64,000 bases of DNA from Citromicrobium bathyomarinum (GTDB lineage Bacteria > Pseudomonadota > Alphaproteobacteria > Sphingomonadales > Sphingomonadaceae). Made by a program: the position numbers and the translations under genes. Position 1 is the first letter of the stretch. Each line of letters begins with the position of its first letter. The notes beneath the pieces were generated by a model. It was given only the letters and a program-made list of their open reading frames with translations, was not told where the DNA came from and searched no databases. The stretch covers positions 124,001 through 188,000 of the forward strand of contig NZ_JAINWL010000003.1 in NCBI RefSeq assembly GCF_021021475.1. Reading direction: 5' to 3'. Positions 25,125-33,839 of this stretch are shown piece by piece.

Positions 25125-25733
25125 ATGACAGAAATTACGCGCGTCCCCCTCCGCCCGATTGCGAAGGGCTCGCTCGCCAAGCTGTGGATCGGCGTCATCG
25201 TCGCAGTCGCCCTGGCGGTGCTGCTCGCGTGGAGCCTTTCGCCCAAGGGTGTCGAGCTGACCGTGGTCCAGCCGGGCACCGGCCCCAGCCCGAGCGAGGA
25301 CGACGTGATTTTCGTCAACTATGTCGGCCGCCTCGACGATGGCACCGTGTTCGACGAATCGCGCCCGCTGCCGCTGCCCCCGCAGGCGCAGGGCATCTTC
25401 CCCGAAGGCAACCCGCTGCCGCTGGGCAACATGATCCCCGGCTTCACCGAAGGCGCGAAGCAGATGCAGAAGGGCGGCAAGTACGAACTGCACATCCCCG
25501 CCGACCAGGGCTACGGCGCAGAGCCGCCCGCTGGCGCACCGATCCCGCCCAACGCCGATCTGACCTTCGATGTCGAACTGATCGATTTCATGAGCCGCGA
25601 GGAATTCGACCGGCGCGTGGCGATGATCACCGCGCTGATGCAGCAGCAGGGCGCGATGCCGGGCATGGCCCCGGGCGACCTGCCGCCGCCCGACGCCGCG
25701 CCGATGCCGGAAGGGGCTGCCCCGCCGCAATAA
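25125..25733 (+). CDS. Membrane-anchored FKBP-type peptidyl-prolyl isomerase
   Basis: This 202-residue protein has an N-terminal anchor helix (LWIGVIVAVALAVLLAWSLS, about 21-40) and one FKBP domain from about 43 to 152. Signature parts are VIFVNYVGRLDDGTVFDES, GNMIPGFTEGAKQMQKGGKYEL and IPPNADLTFDVELIDF. A proline- and methionine-rich tail (QQQGAMPGMAPGDLPPPDAAP) follows. It catalyses cis-trans isomerisation of prolyl bonds in the periplasm and may act as a chaperone. The domain is FKBP/FkpA-like without the dimerisation helices. It lies between rpsU and the DUF4153 gene. Confidence 0.9.
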   Translation: MTEITRVPLRPIAKGSLAKLWIGVIVAVALAVLLAWSLSPKGVELTVVQPGTGPSPSEDDVIFVNYVGRLDDGTVFDESRPLPLPPQAQGIFPEGNPLPLGNMIPGFTEGAKQMQKGGKYELHIPADQGYGAEPPAGAPIPPNADLTFDVELIDFMSREEFDRRVAMITALMQQQGAMPGMAPGDLPPPDAAPMPEGAAPPQ

Positions 25734-25772
25734 GGCGCGTATAGACGCCGCTCCTTGATGGGGGAGCGGACC

Positions 25773-27467
25773 ATGGGTGACGACAAGACGATGGATGGTG
25801 GCGAGGCTGAGCCCGCCACCGCCCGCAACCGGGCCGAATCGCTGTGGCACCTGCGCCCCTGGCTGTTTGCAGGCCTGCTCGGCGTGGCAGGCCTCGCCAT
25901 CCATCTCCTGCTCCACCATGCGAACGACAGCGGCCCGCGCGTGGCGGGGGCCGCGTTCATCGCTTTCGCGTGTGGCGCCTTCGTCTTCACTGCCGAGCGT
26001 GGGCGATACCTTGCCCCTGCGATTTTCTCTCTCGTCACCGGCCTGATCGTCGGCGGGCTGACCTGGCGTGCGGTCGGCGCGGGCAATGATATCGCCGATG
26101 GCGGCTATGCCATCGCCGCCGGGGTATTCGCCTGCCTGCTCGCGGTGCCGCTGTTCCAGGCCGATTTCCTCCATCGCCGGATGCGGACCGATTACAAGGA
26201 CATCCACTATTTCGTGTGGACCGACGCCATCACCGGCGCGGGTGCACTCGCGTTCTTCCTGATCGCCTGGCTGCTGATCTGGCTGCTCGCATCGCTGTTC
26301 GATCTGGTGGGCATTCCCTTGCGCGATCTGGTGCAGCAGGACTGGTTCACCGCGACCTATGCCGGCCTCACGCTGGGTGCGGGGCTGGGCACGCTGCGCA
26401 ACCAGCTCAAGATCATCGGCACGCTGCAATCGGTCGTGCTGCTGGTGCTCTCCATCCTCGCACTCCCGCTCGCAGTGGCCATCGCCGTGTTCCTCGGCGC
26501 GGTGGTCGTCTCGGGGCCGAGCGTGCTGTGGAACGCCACCGACAGCGCGACCCCGGTGCTGCTCTCCATCGCGATTGGCGCCTACGTGCTCGCCAACGCG
26601 GTGCTGCGCGACCGGGATACGGACATGGTCGGCGGGCCGGTGCTCAAATGGTCGGGCTATGCGCTGGTACTCGGCGTCCTGCCGCTGACGGTGTTCGCCG
26701 CGATCTCCACCGGCGTGCGGATCGACCAGCACGGGCTTTCGCCCGAACGGCTGTGGGCGGTGTGTTCGCTGATCGTCGCGGTCGCCTTCGGGCTCGCCTA
26801 TTTCGTCGACGCGCTGGTGGGTGCGCGGGGAAGCTGGCGCGACCGGCTGCGGGCATCGAACCTGAAGCTGGGGCTGGGGACGGCTCTGTTCGCGCTGTTC
26901 CTTGCGCTGCCTGTCCTCAATTTCGGCGCGATCTCGACCAGCGACCAGCTCGCACGGCTGAAGAGCGGCGCGATTTCGGTGGAGGAGTTCGATTTCTCCG
27001 CGCTGCGCTGGGACTTCGGCGAGCCGGGACGAGAGGCGCTGGAGCGGCTCGCGAAGTCGGACAAGGTGGACGTCCGCGTGGCTGCAATCGAGGCGCGCGA
27101 CAGCGAAAGCCGCTATGCGGTGGAGGACCGTCCCGCCGGGCCGGCGGCGGTCGACTATCGCTTTGCCGACCCGCATTTGCGCGATTGGGTGGAGACGCAG
27201 ATCGAGGAGCAGCCCTGGCTCTGCCATCTCGAATGCGTGGCGATCGATCTCGGCGCGTATGGGAATGACCGCCGGGTTGCGCTGGTTTCGATCCAGGGCG
27301 TGCAGCAGCTCAGTTTCGGGGACGACGGCGTGCCCGATCCCCCGACCGCACCAGAACGCGCGATCGATCCCGAAACGCAGATCGGGGATGCCGACGTCGA
27401 GGTGCGCGAATATCGGGGGCGGCAGATCTATGTGGACGGTGTGCCGGTCGGCGAGCCTTTCGAGTAA
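25773..27467 (+). CDS. DUF4153 multi-spanning membrane protein
   Basis: This 564-residue membrane protein has about twelve hydrophobic segments. The N-terminal half includes GLLGVAGLAIHLLLHH, AGAAFIAFACGAFVF and LAFFLIAWLLIWLLASLFDL. The wording DRDTDMVGGPVLKWSGYALVLGVLPLTVFAAISTGVRI and HGLSPERLWA marks it as the DUF4153 family. The last 160 residues are soluble and acidic (SGAISVEEFDFSALRWDFGEPG), presumably extracytoplasmic. Function is unknown. The ATG at 25773 (MGDDKTM) was chosen because GGGAG sits 8 nt upstream; an earlier ATG at 25758 is possible. Confidence 0.78.
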   Translation: MGDDKTMDGGEAEPATARNRAESLWHLRPWLFAGLLGVAGLAIHLLLHHANDSGPRVAGAAFIAFACGAFVFTAERGRYLAPAIFSLVTGLIVGGLTWRAVGAGNDIADGGYAIAAGVFACLLAVPLFQADFLHRRMRTDYKDIHYFVWTDAITGAGALAFFLIAWLLIWLLASLFDLVGIPLRDLVQQDWFTATYAGLTLGAGLGTLRNQLKIIGTLQSVVLLVLSILALPLAVAIAVFLGAVVVSGPSVLWNATDSATPVLLSIAIGAYVLANAVLRDRDTDMVGGPVLKWSGYALVLGVLPLTVFAAISTGVRIDQHGLSPERLWAVCSLIVAVAFGLAYFVDALVGARGSWRDRLRASNLKLGLGTALFALFLALPVLNFGAISTSDQLARLKSGAISVEEFDFSALRWDFGEPGREALERLAKSDKVDVRVAAIEARDSESRYAVEDRPAGPAAVDYRFADPHLRDWVETQIEEQPWLCHLECVAIDLGAYGNDRRVALVSIQGVQQLSFGDDGVPDPPTAPERAIDPETQIGDADVEVREYRGRQIYVDGVPVGEPFE

Positions 27468-27511
27468 TCTGCCCGCTTGATGCTGCGGTGCGGCGCGGCT
27501 AACGCAGCTTC

Positions 27512-27814
27512 ATGTCAATCACCCGCGAAGAAGTGGCCAAGATCGCCAGCCTCGCGCGCATCCGGATGGATGACGCGGAGCTCGATCGCATGGTCCCCGA
27601 ACTCAACAATATCCTGGGCTGGGTCGAGCAGCTGGGCGAGGTCGATACCTCGTCGGTCGAGCCGATGACCGCCGTGATCCCGCAAGCCATGCGGCTGCGC
27701 GACGACGTGGTCGATGCCGATCCGCTGACCGCCGGTGGCCGGCGCGAGGATGTGCTCGCCAATGCGCCCGCGGCAGAGCACGGATTTTTCGGCGTGCCCA
27801 AGGTGATCGAGTAG
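27512..27814 (+). CDS. gatC: Asp/Glu-tRNA(Asn/Gln) amidotransferase subunit C
   Basis: This 100-residue GatC wraps around GatA and stabilises the complex that converts mischarged Glu-tRNA-Gln or Asp-tRNA-Asn into the correct aminoacyl-tRNA. The family signatures are present: [21 protein letters not shown] near the N-terminus, [20 protein letters not shown] in the middle and [16 protein letters not shown] near the end. The gene leads the order gatC-gatA-(extra gene)-gatB. A 127-nt gap to gatA holds an inverted dispersed repeat, unlike the tight spacing usual in this operon. Confidence 0.95.
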   Translation: MSITREEVAKIASLARIRMDDAELDRMVPELNNILGWVEQLGEVDTSSVEPMTAVIPQAMRLRDDVVDADPLTAGGRREDVLANAPAAEHGFFGVPKVIE

Positions 27815-27834
27815 TCTCGGTCTCGGAAATTCCC

Positions 27835-27932
27835 GCTCGTGCTGAGCCGGGGCGCATAGCGCCGTCTCCGACTCCGAAGCGCGGGCATGGCCTGGACCGA
27901 TGGGTTCGCCCTTCGACAGGCTCAGGACGAAC
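27835..27932. repeat. Dispersed inverted repeat between gatC and gatA
   Basis: The left arm GCTCGTGCTGAGCC (27835-27848) matches the reverse complement of the right arm GGCTCAGGACGAAC (27919-27932) at 12 of 14 positions. The right arm is the end of the block GTTCGCCCTTCGACAGGCTC (from 27904). I recognise this CTTCGACAGGCTCAGGACGAA core as a repeat seen across many sphingomonad and other bacterial genomes. The right arm ends 9 nt before the gatA start, so it occupies the ribosome-site region. Confidence 0.7.
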
Positions 27933-27941
27933 GGATATTAA

Positions 27942-29426
27942 ATGAGCGAAGACCTTACCAATCTCGGCGTCAAAGCCATCCGTGACGGGGTCGCCGGCGG
28001 CGATTTCACCGCGCGCGAAGTGGCCGAAGCCTTCAACGCCAATGTCGCCGCCGCGAAGGACCTCAATGCCTTCATCGTCGCCACGCCTGAAAAGGCGCTC
28101 GAAGCCGCCGACGCGATCGACGCGAAGCGCGCCAAGGGCGAGGAGCTGGGCAAGATGGGCGGCGTGCCGATCGGCATGAAGGACCTGTTCTGCACCGACG
28201 GCGTGCAGACCACGGCCGCCAGCCACATCCTCGAAGGCTTCATGCCCCAGTACGAAAGCACCGTATCGGCCAACCTGTGGAAGGCGGGCGCGGGGATGCT
28301 GGGCAAGCTGAACCTCGACCAGTTCGCGATGGGTTCGTCGAACGAGACGAGCTATTTCGGCAACGTCCTCTCGCCGTGGAAGAAGGAAGGCAGCAATGCC
28401 GCGCTGATCCCCGGCGGGTCTTCGGGCGGCTCCTCCACCGCAGTCGCTGCCCGGCTAGCGCCGGCGGCGACCGGCACCGATACCGGCGGTTCGATCCGCC
28501 AGCCTGCCGCCGTCACCGGCATCACCGGCATCAAGCCAACCTACGGGCGCTGCTCGCGCTGGGGCGTGGTCGCCTTCGCGTCCAGCCTCGATCAGGCGGG
28601 GCCGATGGCGCGCGACGTCACCGATTGCGCGATTATGCTGGAGGCGATGGCCGGGTTCGACCCTAAGGATTCGACCAGCCTCGATATGCCCGTGCCCGAA
28701 TGGGAGAAGGGCCTGAACCCCGATCTCACCGGCAAGAAGGTCGGCATTCCGCGCGAATACCGCATGGAGGGGACCGACCAGGCGATTCTCGACAGCTGGG
28801 AGCGGGGCAAGGAATGGCTGCGCGATGCGGGCGCGGAGATCGTCGATATCTCGCTGCCGCACACCAAGTACGCGCTGCCCGCCTATTACATCATCGCCCC
28901 GGCAGAAGCCTCCTCCAACCTCGCGCGCTATGACGGTGTGCGCTATGGCCTGCGCGACCTGCCCGAAGGGGCTGGCCTGCAGGACATGTACGCGGCGACC
29001 CGCGCGGCGGGCTTCGGCGACGAGGTGAAGCGCCGCATCTTGATCGGCACCTATGTGCTCAGCGCAGGCTTCTACGACGCCTATTACACGCAGGCGCAGA
29101 AGATCCGCACGCTGGTGGCGCAGGACTTCGAGAAGGCATGGGGTGAGTGCGACCTGATCCTCGCCCCGACCACCCCCAACGCGGCCTTCCCGCTGGGCGG
29201 CTTCGATGGCGATCCACTGGCGATGTACCTGAACGACGTCTTCGCGGTGCCTGCCTCGCTGGCGGGCCTGCCCGCGATGAGCGTGCCCGCCATGCTCAAC
29301 GGCGACGGCCTGCCGCTGGGCCTTCAGATCGTCGGCAAGCCATTCGACGAGCAGGGCGTGCTCAACGCTGGGCTGGCGATCGAGCAGCGCAGCGGGTTCG
29401 ACGCGAAGCCGGAGAAGTGGTGGTGA
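27942..29426 (+). CDS. gatA: Asp/Glu-tRNA(Asn/Gln) amidotransferase subunit A
   Basis: This 494-residue amidase subunit releases ammonia from glutamine. The Ser-cisSer-Lys triad is visible: Lys in [14 protein letters not shown] near residue 77, and the amidase serines in [19 protein letters not shown] and [10 protein letters not shown] near 155-190. The full length agrees with the family. Its TGA overlaps GTG of a small AT-rich membrane gene, which separates it from gatB. It lacks a strong ribosome site because a dispersed repeat is placed directly upstream. Confidence 0.97.
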   Translation: MSEDLTNLGVKAIRDGVAGGDFTAREVAEAFNANVAAAKDLNAFIVATPEKALEAADAIDAKRAKGEELGKMGGVPIGMKDLFCTDGVQTTAASHILEGFMPQYESTVSANLWKAGAGMLGKLNLDQFAMGSSNETSYFGNVLSPWKKEGSNAALIPGGSSGGSSTAVAARLAPAATGTDTGGSIRQPAAVTGITGIKPTYGRCSRWGVVAFASSLDQAGPMARDVTDCAIMLEAMAGFDPKDSTSLDMPVPEWEKGLNPDLTGKKVGIPREYRMEGTDQAILDSWERGKEWLRDAGAEIVDISLPHTKYALPAYYIIAPAEASSNLARYDGVRYGLRDLPEGAGLQDMYAATRAAGFGDEVKRRILIGTYVLSAGFYDAYYTQAQKIRTLVAQDFEKAWGECDLILAPTTPNAAFPLGGFDGDPLAMYLNDVFAVPASLAGLPAMSVPAMLNGDGLPLGLQIVGKPFDEQGVLNAGLAIEQRSGFDAKPEKWW

Positions 29427-29752
29427 GCAGCAACTGGATTGGAGATGTAGCTGGTGCGATCAACACCGTTATGGGCGCTATTTTCGGCGCCTTTCTGGGA
29501 GTGATGTCTGCGCAAGTTGCGTTTGAGCAGTCTGGCATCGACGTTGTAATTGCTTGCGGGTTTCTCACAGTTTCTATAATTTTCATTCAGGTCGTTATGA
29601 AATGGCCTATTGAGAAAGCTGGATGGAAATATTTGCTGCCAGTCATCGGTTTCTTGTTTTTTGCTTTTTTGCCGAATCAAATGTTGAACCACAGTTTTGG
29701 CGAAAATGCCGCAGGAAACATTGTTGCAATATTAATGATTTGGTTTTTTTAG
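29423..29752 (+). CDS. Small AT-rich four-helix membrane protein of unknown function inside gatCAB
   Basis: This 109-residue hydrophobic protein begins at GTG 29423, overlapping the gatA stop (GTGA); GTG 29420 is also in frame. Membrane segments are [62 protein letters not shown] and [11 protein letters not shown]. Base composition is unlike the neighbours: the row 29581-29640 has 24 of 60 G+C, whereas gatA and gatB are clearly GC-rich. I do not recognise the family. Composition and position suggest recent acquisition, while the stop-start overlap suggests co-translation with gatA. Confidence 0.6.
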   Translation: MSSNWIGDVAGAINTVMGAIFGAFLGVMSAQVAFEQSGIDVVIACGFLTVSIIFIQVVMKWPIEKAGWKYLLPVIGFLFFAFLPNQMLNHSFGENAAGNIVAILMIWFF

Positions 29753-29806
29753 CGGTTGGCGCTAATCGTTTGGTTGCGAGAACTAACTTACCGAATGGCC
29801 AGAAAC

Positions 29807-31306
29807 ATGACTAACTACCGCATCCAGGGCGCAACGGGCGAATGGGAGGTCGTGATCGGCCTCGAAGTTCACGCGCAGGTCACCTCCAACGCCAAGCTGT
29901 TCAGCGGCGCGTCGACCGAGTTCGGGGCCGAGCCCAATACGCAGGTCTCGCTTGTCGATGCCGCGATGCCGGGCATGTTGCCCGTGCCCAACCGCGAGTG
30001 CATCCGGCAGGCGGTGCGCACCGGGATGGCCATCGAAGCGCAGATCAACGCGTGGAGCCGGTTCGACCGCAAGAACTACTTCTACGCCGACCTGCCGCAG
30101 GGATATCAGATCAGCCAGCTCTACCACCCCATCGTGGGCGAGGGGCAGCTGCTGATCGAGGCGGACGAGAAGGCGGGCATTCCCGAGGACAAGGTCATCG
30201 GGATCGAGCGTATTCATGTGGAGCAGGACGCGGGCAAGCTGATGCACGATCAGCACCCGACGATGTCCTATGTCGATCTCAACCGCGTGGGCATCGCGCT
30301 GATGGAAATCGTCTCCAAGCCCGACATGACTTCGCCCGCCGAAGCGGGCGCTTACGTGCGCAAGCTCAGGTCGATCCTGCGCTATGTCGGCTCGTGCGAC
30401 GGCAACATGGAAGAAGGCTCGATGCGCGCGGACGTCAACGTTTCCGTGCGCAAGGTCGGCGATAGCGAGCTGGGCACGCGGACCGAGACGAAAAACGTGA
30501 ACAGCGTGCGCTTCGTGATGCAGGTCATCGAATACGAGGCGAACCGGCAGGTCGATGTGCTGGAAAGCGGCGGCACGGTCGACCAGGAAACACGCCTGTT
30601 CGATGTCGCCACCGGCACCACGCGCACCATGCGCAGCAAGGAAGATGCGCACGATTACCGCTACTTCCCCGATCCGGACCTGCTGCCGCTCGAACTCGAC
30701 GATGCCTTCCTCAGCGAATGCCGCGAGAGCCTGCCCGAGCTGCCCGACGCCAAGCGCGCGCGGTACGAAGGCGAGCTGGGCCTCACACCCTACAACGCGC
30801 GCGAGCTGACCGCCGAGGTCGAAACCTTCGGCCGCTTCGAAACGCTGCTCTCCGCCACCGCGGCGAAGATCGGCAAGCCCGAGAAGACGGTCGCCACGCA
30901 GGTCGCCAACTGGGCGCTGTCGGTCGCGCCGGGCGTGATGAAGTCGCTCGGCGAGGAAGCCGATCCTGCGCACGCCACCGCAGAGGCGCAGGCCAGCATC
31001 CTCGCGATGCAGGACAAGGGCGAGATTTCGGGCGGACAGGCCAAGGAAATCTACGAGATCGTCCTCAAGACCGGCCGCGACCCCGAAGAAATCGCCGATA
31101 GCGAAGGCCTCAAGCAGGTCAGCGACACCGGCGCGATCGAGGAAGCGATCGACGCGATCATTGCCGCCAACGAAGACAAGGTGGCGGAGTATCGCGGCGG
31201 GAAGGACAAGCTGTTCGGCTTCTTCGTCGGCCAGACGATGAAGGCGATGCAGGGCAAGGCCAACCCGGCGGTGGTCAACCAGATCTTGAAAGACAAGCTG
31301 GGGTGA
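29807..31306 (+). CDS. gatB: Asp/Glu-tRNA(Asn/Gln) amidotransferase subunit B
   Basis: This 499-residue kinase/transferase subunit phosphorylates the misacylated carboxylate and transfers ammonia delivered by GatA. Signatures are [20 protein letters not shown] near the start, [13 protein letters not shown]-like ([20 protein letters not shown]), [28 protein letters not shown] and a C-terminal tail domain with [17 protein letters not shown] 29807 (MTNYRIQG) was chosen; ATG 29795 in frame adds four residues. The 54 nt before it follow the AT-rich gene. The stop overlaps the next gene as GTGA. Confidence 0.97.
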   Translation: MTNYRIQGATGEWEVVIGLEVHAQVTSNAKLFSGASTEFGAEPNTQVSLVDAAMPGMLPVPNRECIRQAVRTGMAIEAQINAWSRFDRKNYFYADLPQGYQISQLYHPIVGEGQLLIEADEKAGIPEDKVIGIERIHVEQDAGKLMHDQHPTMSYVDLNRVGIALMEIVSKPDMTSPAEAGAYVRKLRSILRYVGSCDGNMEEGSMRADVNVSVRKVGDSELGTRTETKNVNSVRFVMQVIEYEANRQVDVLESGGTVDQETRLFDVATGTTRTMRSKEDAHDYRYFPDPDLLPLELDDAFLSECRESLPELPDAKRARYEGELGLTPYNARELTAEVETFGRFETLLSATAAKIGKPEKTVATQVANWALSVAPGVMKSLGEEADPAHATAEAQASILAMQDKGEISGGQAKEIYEIVLKTGRDPEEIADSEGLKQVSDTGAIEEAIDAIIAANEDKVAEYRGGKDKLFGFFVGQTMKAMQGKANPAVVNQILKDKLG

Positions 31307-32064
31307 GCTTCGCCATAGTCCGGCGATACTGGCTTCGCGCGCTGGTTGCGCTGGGGCTGGTGGCGCTGGGCTATCTATGGGGCCATGTCGCGGTCACCCG
31401 CGGCGTGTTTCCCTATCCGCAATATATCGATCTGAAGCTGGCGACGTTCGGGCCGGATGCCGATCCGCTTGCGCTTCAGGATAAGGAACGGCCCGCAAGT
31501 TACCGCGAACAGGTCGATTTCTTTGCAGCTGCGGCAACCCAGGCCGACATCGTGATGGTCGGCGACTCGATCCTCGGCCGGGTCCAGTGGCGCGACTGGC
31601 TGCCGGGGGTGGAGATCTCCAACCGCGCGATCCCCGGCGACTATGCCGCCTGGCTGCCCGATCGGCTGGATTCGGTGATCGCTGCAAGGGCGGATCGGGC
31701 GATCCTTCTGGTGGGCATCAACGATGCGGTCGCGGGGCGATCTGCCGAAACGATCCACCGCGATATCCTGACCACGGTTGCCGGGCTGGACGATGCGGGT
31801 ATCGCGGTCACCGTGCTCTCGCCCCTGCCATGCACCGCCTCTGCGGACTACTGCCTGGATGCCAACCGGACCATCGCCGCGCTCGACGCGATGCTGGCGA
31901 CAAACCCCGGCCCGAACGCACGCTTCGTCGATCTGCGCCCGGTTCTGGCTCCCGGTGGTGCCTTGCGCGAGGAATTCTCCGAGGATGGCACGCATCTCAA
32001 TCCGCGTGGGGTAGAGGCGCTGGTGCGTGCCTTGCCTGCGGATCTTCACAAGACTGCGAACTGA
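31303..32064 (+). CDS. SGNH/GDSL-family hydrolase, membrane-anchored
   Basis: This 253-residue SGNH-type esterase has an N-terminal helix ([22 protein letters not shown]). Catalytic features in order are GDSI with Ser89, GIND block (LLVGINDAV, 137-143), and the terminal Asp228-x-x-His231 in EDGTHLN. The preserved Ser, Asn and Asp/His suggest an active acyl hydrolase or acetylesterase on lipid or polysaccharide. The GTG start at 31303 overlaps the gatB stop. Substrate unknown. The gene may be transcribed with gatB but has no metabolic link to it. Confidence 0.8.
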   Translation: MSFAIVRRYWLRALVALGLVALGYLWGHVAVTRGVFPYPQYIDLKLATFGPDADPLALQDKERPASYREQVDFFAAAATQADIVMVGDSILGRVQWRDWLPGVEISNRAIPGDYAAWLPDRLDSVIAARADRAILLVGINDAVAGRSAETIHRDILTTVAGLDDAGIAVTVLSPLPCTASADYCLDANRTIAALDAMLATNPGPNARFVDLRPVLAPGGALREEFSEDGTHLNPRGVEALVRALPADLHKTAN

Positions 32065-32079
32065 GCGCGACAAGACAAG

Positions 32080-32550
32080 ATGACCTCCATCGTCCTCGTC
32101 AATCCGGAGATCGCCGGGAATACCGGCGCGGTCGGGCGAACCTGCGTGGCGCTCGACATGGAACTCGTGCTGATCCATCCGCTCGGCTTCACGATCACCG
32201 ATACTCGGCTTAAGCGGGCGGGGCTGGATTACTGGCAGCATATCCGGCTGGCCGAGTTTCGCAGCTGGGAGGCATTTTTGGAAGAGCGCAGCCCCCGCGC
32301 CGACCAGCTGTTCCTGTTCGAGGAATATGCCCCGCGCGATTTCTACCAGCCGGAATATCCGGCGGATGCCTATCTGGTGTTCGGGCGCGAGACCAAGGGG
32401 CTGCCGCCCGAGATCGTCGAGGCGCATCGCGAACAGATGGTCAGCCTGCCGATGAAGAGCGACAAGGTGCGCTCGCTCAATCTCGCCAACACGGTCGCCG
32501 CGGCGGCCTATCAGGCCATGCGCGGGCAGTTTACCGGGGCTGGTTCGTGA
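32080..32550 (+). CDS. trmL: tRNA (cytidine(34)-2'-O)-methyltransferase TrmL
   Basis: This 156-residue SPOUT methyltransferase methylates the wobble base of tRNA-Leu isoacceptors. The knot signatures are NPEIAGNTGAVGRTCVALDM, LVFGRETKGLPPEIVE and LPMKSDKVRSLNLANTVAAAAYQA. It is the short TrmL type, without the extra N-terminal domain of other TrmH proteins. It is convergent with the SH3-domain gene, and the last 20 nt of the two genes overlap (32531-32550). The 15-nt spacing after the SGNH gene suggests common transcription. Confidence 0.93.
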   Translation: MTSIVLVNPEIAGNTGAVGRTCVALDMELVLIHPLGFTITDTRLKRAGLDYWQHIRLAEFRSWEAFLEERSPRADQLFLFEEYAPRDFYQPEYPADAYLVFGRETKGLPPEIVEAHREQMVSLPMKSDKVRSLNLANTVAAAAYQAMRGQFTGAGS

Positions 32551-33310
32551 TCGTGTAGGTCGCGGTGCAGGTCCACGCGGCGTCGCCGGTGCCGGTTTCG
32601 CGGCAGCTCACCCGGTTGCCATCGGCGCGCTGGCCGACCGGTTTATCGTACTCGTTCTCAGCCTTCAGCGACATCCGCATCGACGCGACCACCTGGGTCG
32701 GCCCGGTCGCGCTCACCTGCACCGTGCGGCTTTGCGGGGCGTCATCCTCGCCCTCGTAGAGCTCATCGGAGTCCTGCGCACCGCTCGCATCGACATAACG
32801 GCTGGCGACCCAGCCGGTCAGGCAGTCGCCCGAATAGGCGCGGGGGCTGCCGACCGAGTTCTCCAGCCCGCAGCGGTCGTTCGCGGGCAGGGTGCCATCG
32901 CTCAGATACACGATCCCGAACCAGCCGCCCTGCCGGTCGCACAGGTAGAAGGGCGCGTCATCGCCCAGTTCGTCGATCATGGTTGCATCGGCGCTGGGTG
33001 CTTCGCGCACGGCGAGGAAATCGTCAGCCCCGCGGGGCAGATTGGCGACCCGACCGATCCGTTGGCACGCGCTCGCGTGCGGGCCGTCGCGCCCGATCCT
33101 GACCGCGAGTGCGGGCGGGGCCGTGGCCTCCGCCTCCGCCTCCGGGGTTTCCACCGCGTATGGATCCTGCGAGGAAATAATCGCGCTGTCGGTGGGCGCA
33201 GGTTCGGGCTCGCTGTCGGGCGAGCTGCGCTGACCGAGCAGGAAGGCGACCGCGCCGACCAGCAGCACGACCAGCGCGATCAGCACGGCCCTTGTTCTAT
33301 TGATCTGCAT
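32531..33310 (-). CDS. SH3-type membrane-anchored protein of unknown function
   Basis: This 259-residue protein has an N-terminal helix (AVLIALVVLLVGAVAFLLG, about 8-27) and an acidic, low-complexity linker (SSPDSEPEPAPTDSAIISSQ). An SH3b-like stretch follows (GADDFLAVREAPSADATMIDEL, WFGIVYLSDG, DCLTGWVASRYVD) with several cysteines. A C-terminal part has further Cys residues (SCRETGTGDAAWTCTATYTI). Bacterial SH3 domains usually bind cell-wall peptides. Its role here is unknown. ATG 33310 (MQINRTRAV) was chosen over 33337. It runs into trmL convergently. Confidence 0.7.
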   Translation of the reverse strand: MQINRTRAVLIALVVLLVGAVAFLLGQRSSPDSEPEPAPTDSAIISSQDPYAVETPEAEAEATAPPALAVRIGRDGPHASACQRIGRVANLPRGADDFLAVREAPSADATMIDELGDDAPFYLCDRQGGWFGIVYLSDGTLPANDRCGLENSVGSPRAYSGDCLTGWVASRYVDASGAQDSDELYEGEDDAPQSRTVQVSATGPTQVVASMRMSLKAENEYDKPVGQRADGNRVSCRETGTGDAAWTCTATYTITNQPR

Positions 33311-33404
33311 CCGGCCCTCCGCGACACGACGCCGCATCGGCGGCGGCCCCTCGCGCCCTTCTAGCCACGAAATCGCGCCAACGGGAAGCCCCGGAAGGTG
33401 CCCG

Positions 33405-33444
33405 CAAAAAGGGCCCCGAACCCATCGGTCCGGAGCCCTTTTTA
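33405..33444. terminator. Bidirectional intrinsic terminator
   Basis: A GC-rich hairpin with arms at 33411-33422 and 33427-33438 has GGGC/GCCC at its base. It is flanked by AAAAA at 33406-33410 and TTTTT at 33439-33443, so it can terminate in both directions. It ends the leftward small gene 33464-33769. Confidence 0.8.
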
Positions 33445-33463
33445 TCTTCGCAAAAAGCGGGGC

Positions 33464-33769
33464 TTAGCCCTGCTTCTCGCCGGTCAGCGGCATGTCGCCG
33501 AAGGCGCCGGCGTTGACCTTGCCGGTCATCTGGTCGCCGTTGACGGTGGCTTCGCAGTTGAGCTCCATCGGCATCGGGACGGTCATGTCCATCTTCCACT
33601 TGAGCGTGTCGCCATCGATGGTGCCGTCCTTCACGTCCATCGAGCCCATTCCGCCGGCCATCGAGCCGGTGAAGGTGTTGCCATCATCGCCCGGGACGAC
33701 GGTGAAGGTGCCCTTCTGGTCGCCCATCGGGCTCTTGACGACGGTGTCATAGGTTCCGGCTACGGACAT
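33464..33769 (-). CDS. Small beta-rich protein of unknown function
   Basis: This 101-residue protein has alternating strands and glycine-rich turns (VAGTYDTVVKSPMGDQKGTFTVV, SMAGGMGSMDVKDGTIDGDTLKW, MTVPMPMELNCEATVNGDQMTGKV). It resembles the middle of small beta-barrel or lipocalin-like proteins. No signal peptide or membrane helix is present. It has a strong GAGGAG ribosome site 9 nt upstream of ATG 33769 and a clear terminator downstream, so it is a single-gene unit. The family is not recognised; a small-ligand or chaperone role cannot be argued from sequence. Confidence 0.8.
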   Translation of the reverse strand: MSVAGTYDTVVKSPMGDQKGTFTVVPGDDGNTFTGSMAGGMGSMDVKDGTIDGDTLKWKMDMTVPMPMELNCEATVNGDQMTGKVNAGAFGDMPLTGEKQG

Positions 33770-33839
33770 AAGCGTTACTCCTCTCACGTGTGTGGGTAGG
33801 ACGGGCCATCGCCCGTACCTACATTCATGTCAATAAACG

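Noticed and set aside
33795-33831. Hairpin downstream of the M16 protease gene as a terminator
   Set aside because: The stem GTAGG-ACGGGC/GCCCGT-A-CCTAC is good, but no T-run follows in the direction of the gene.
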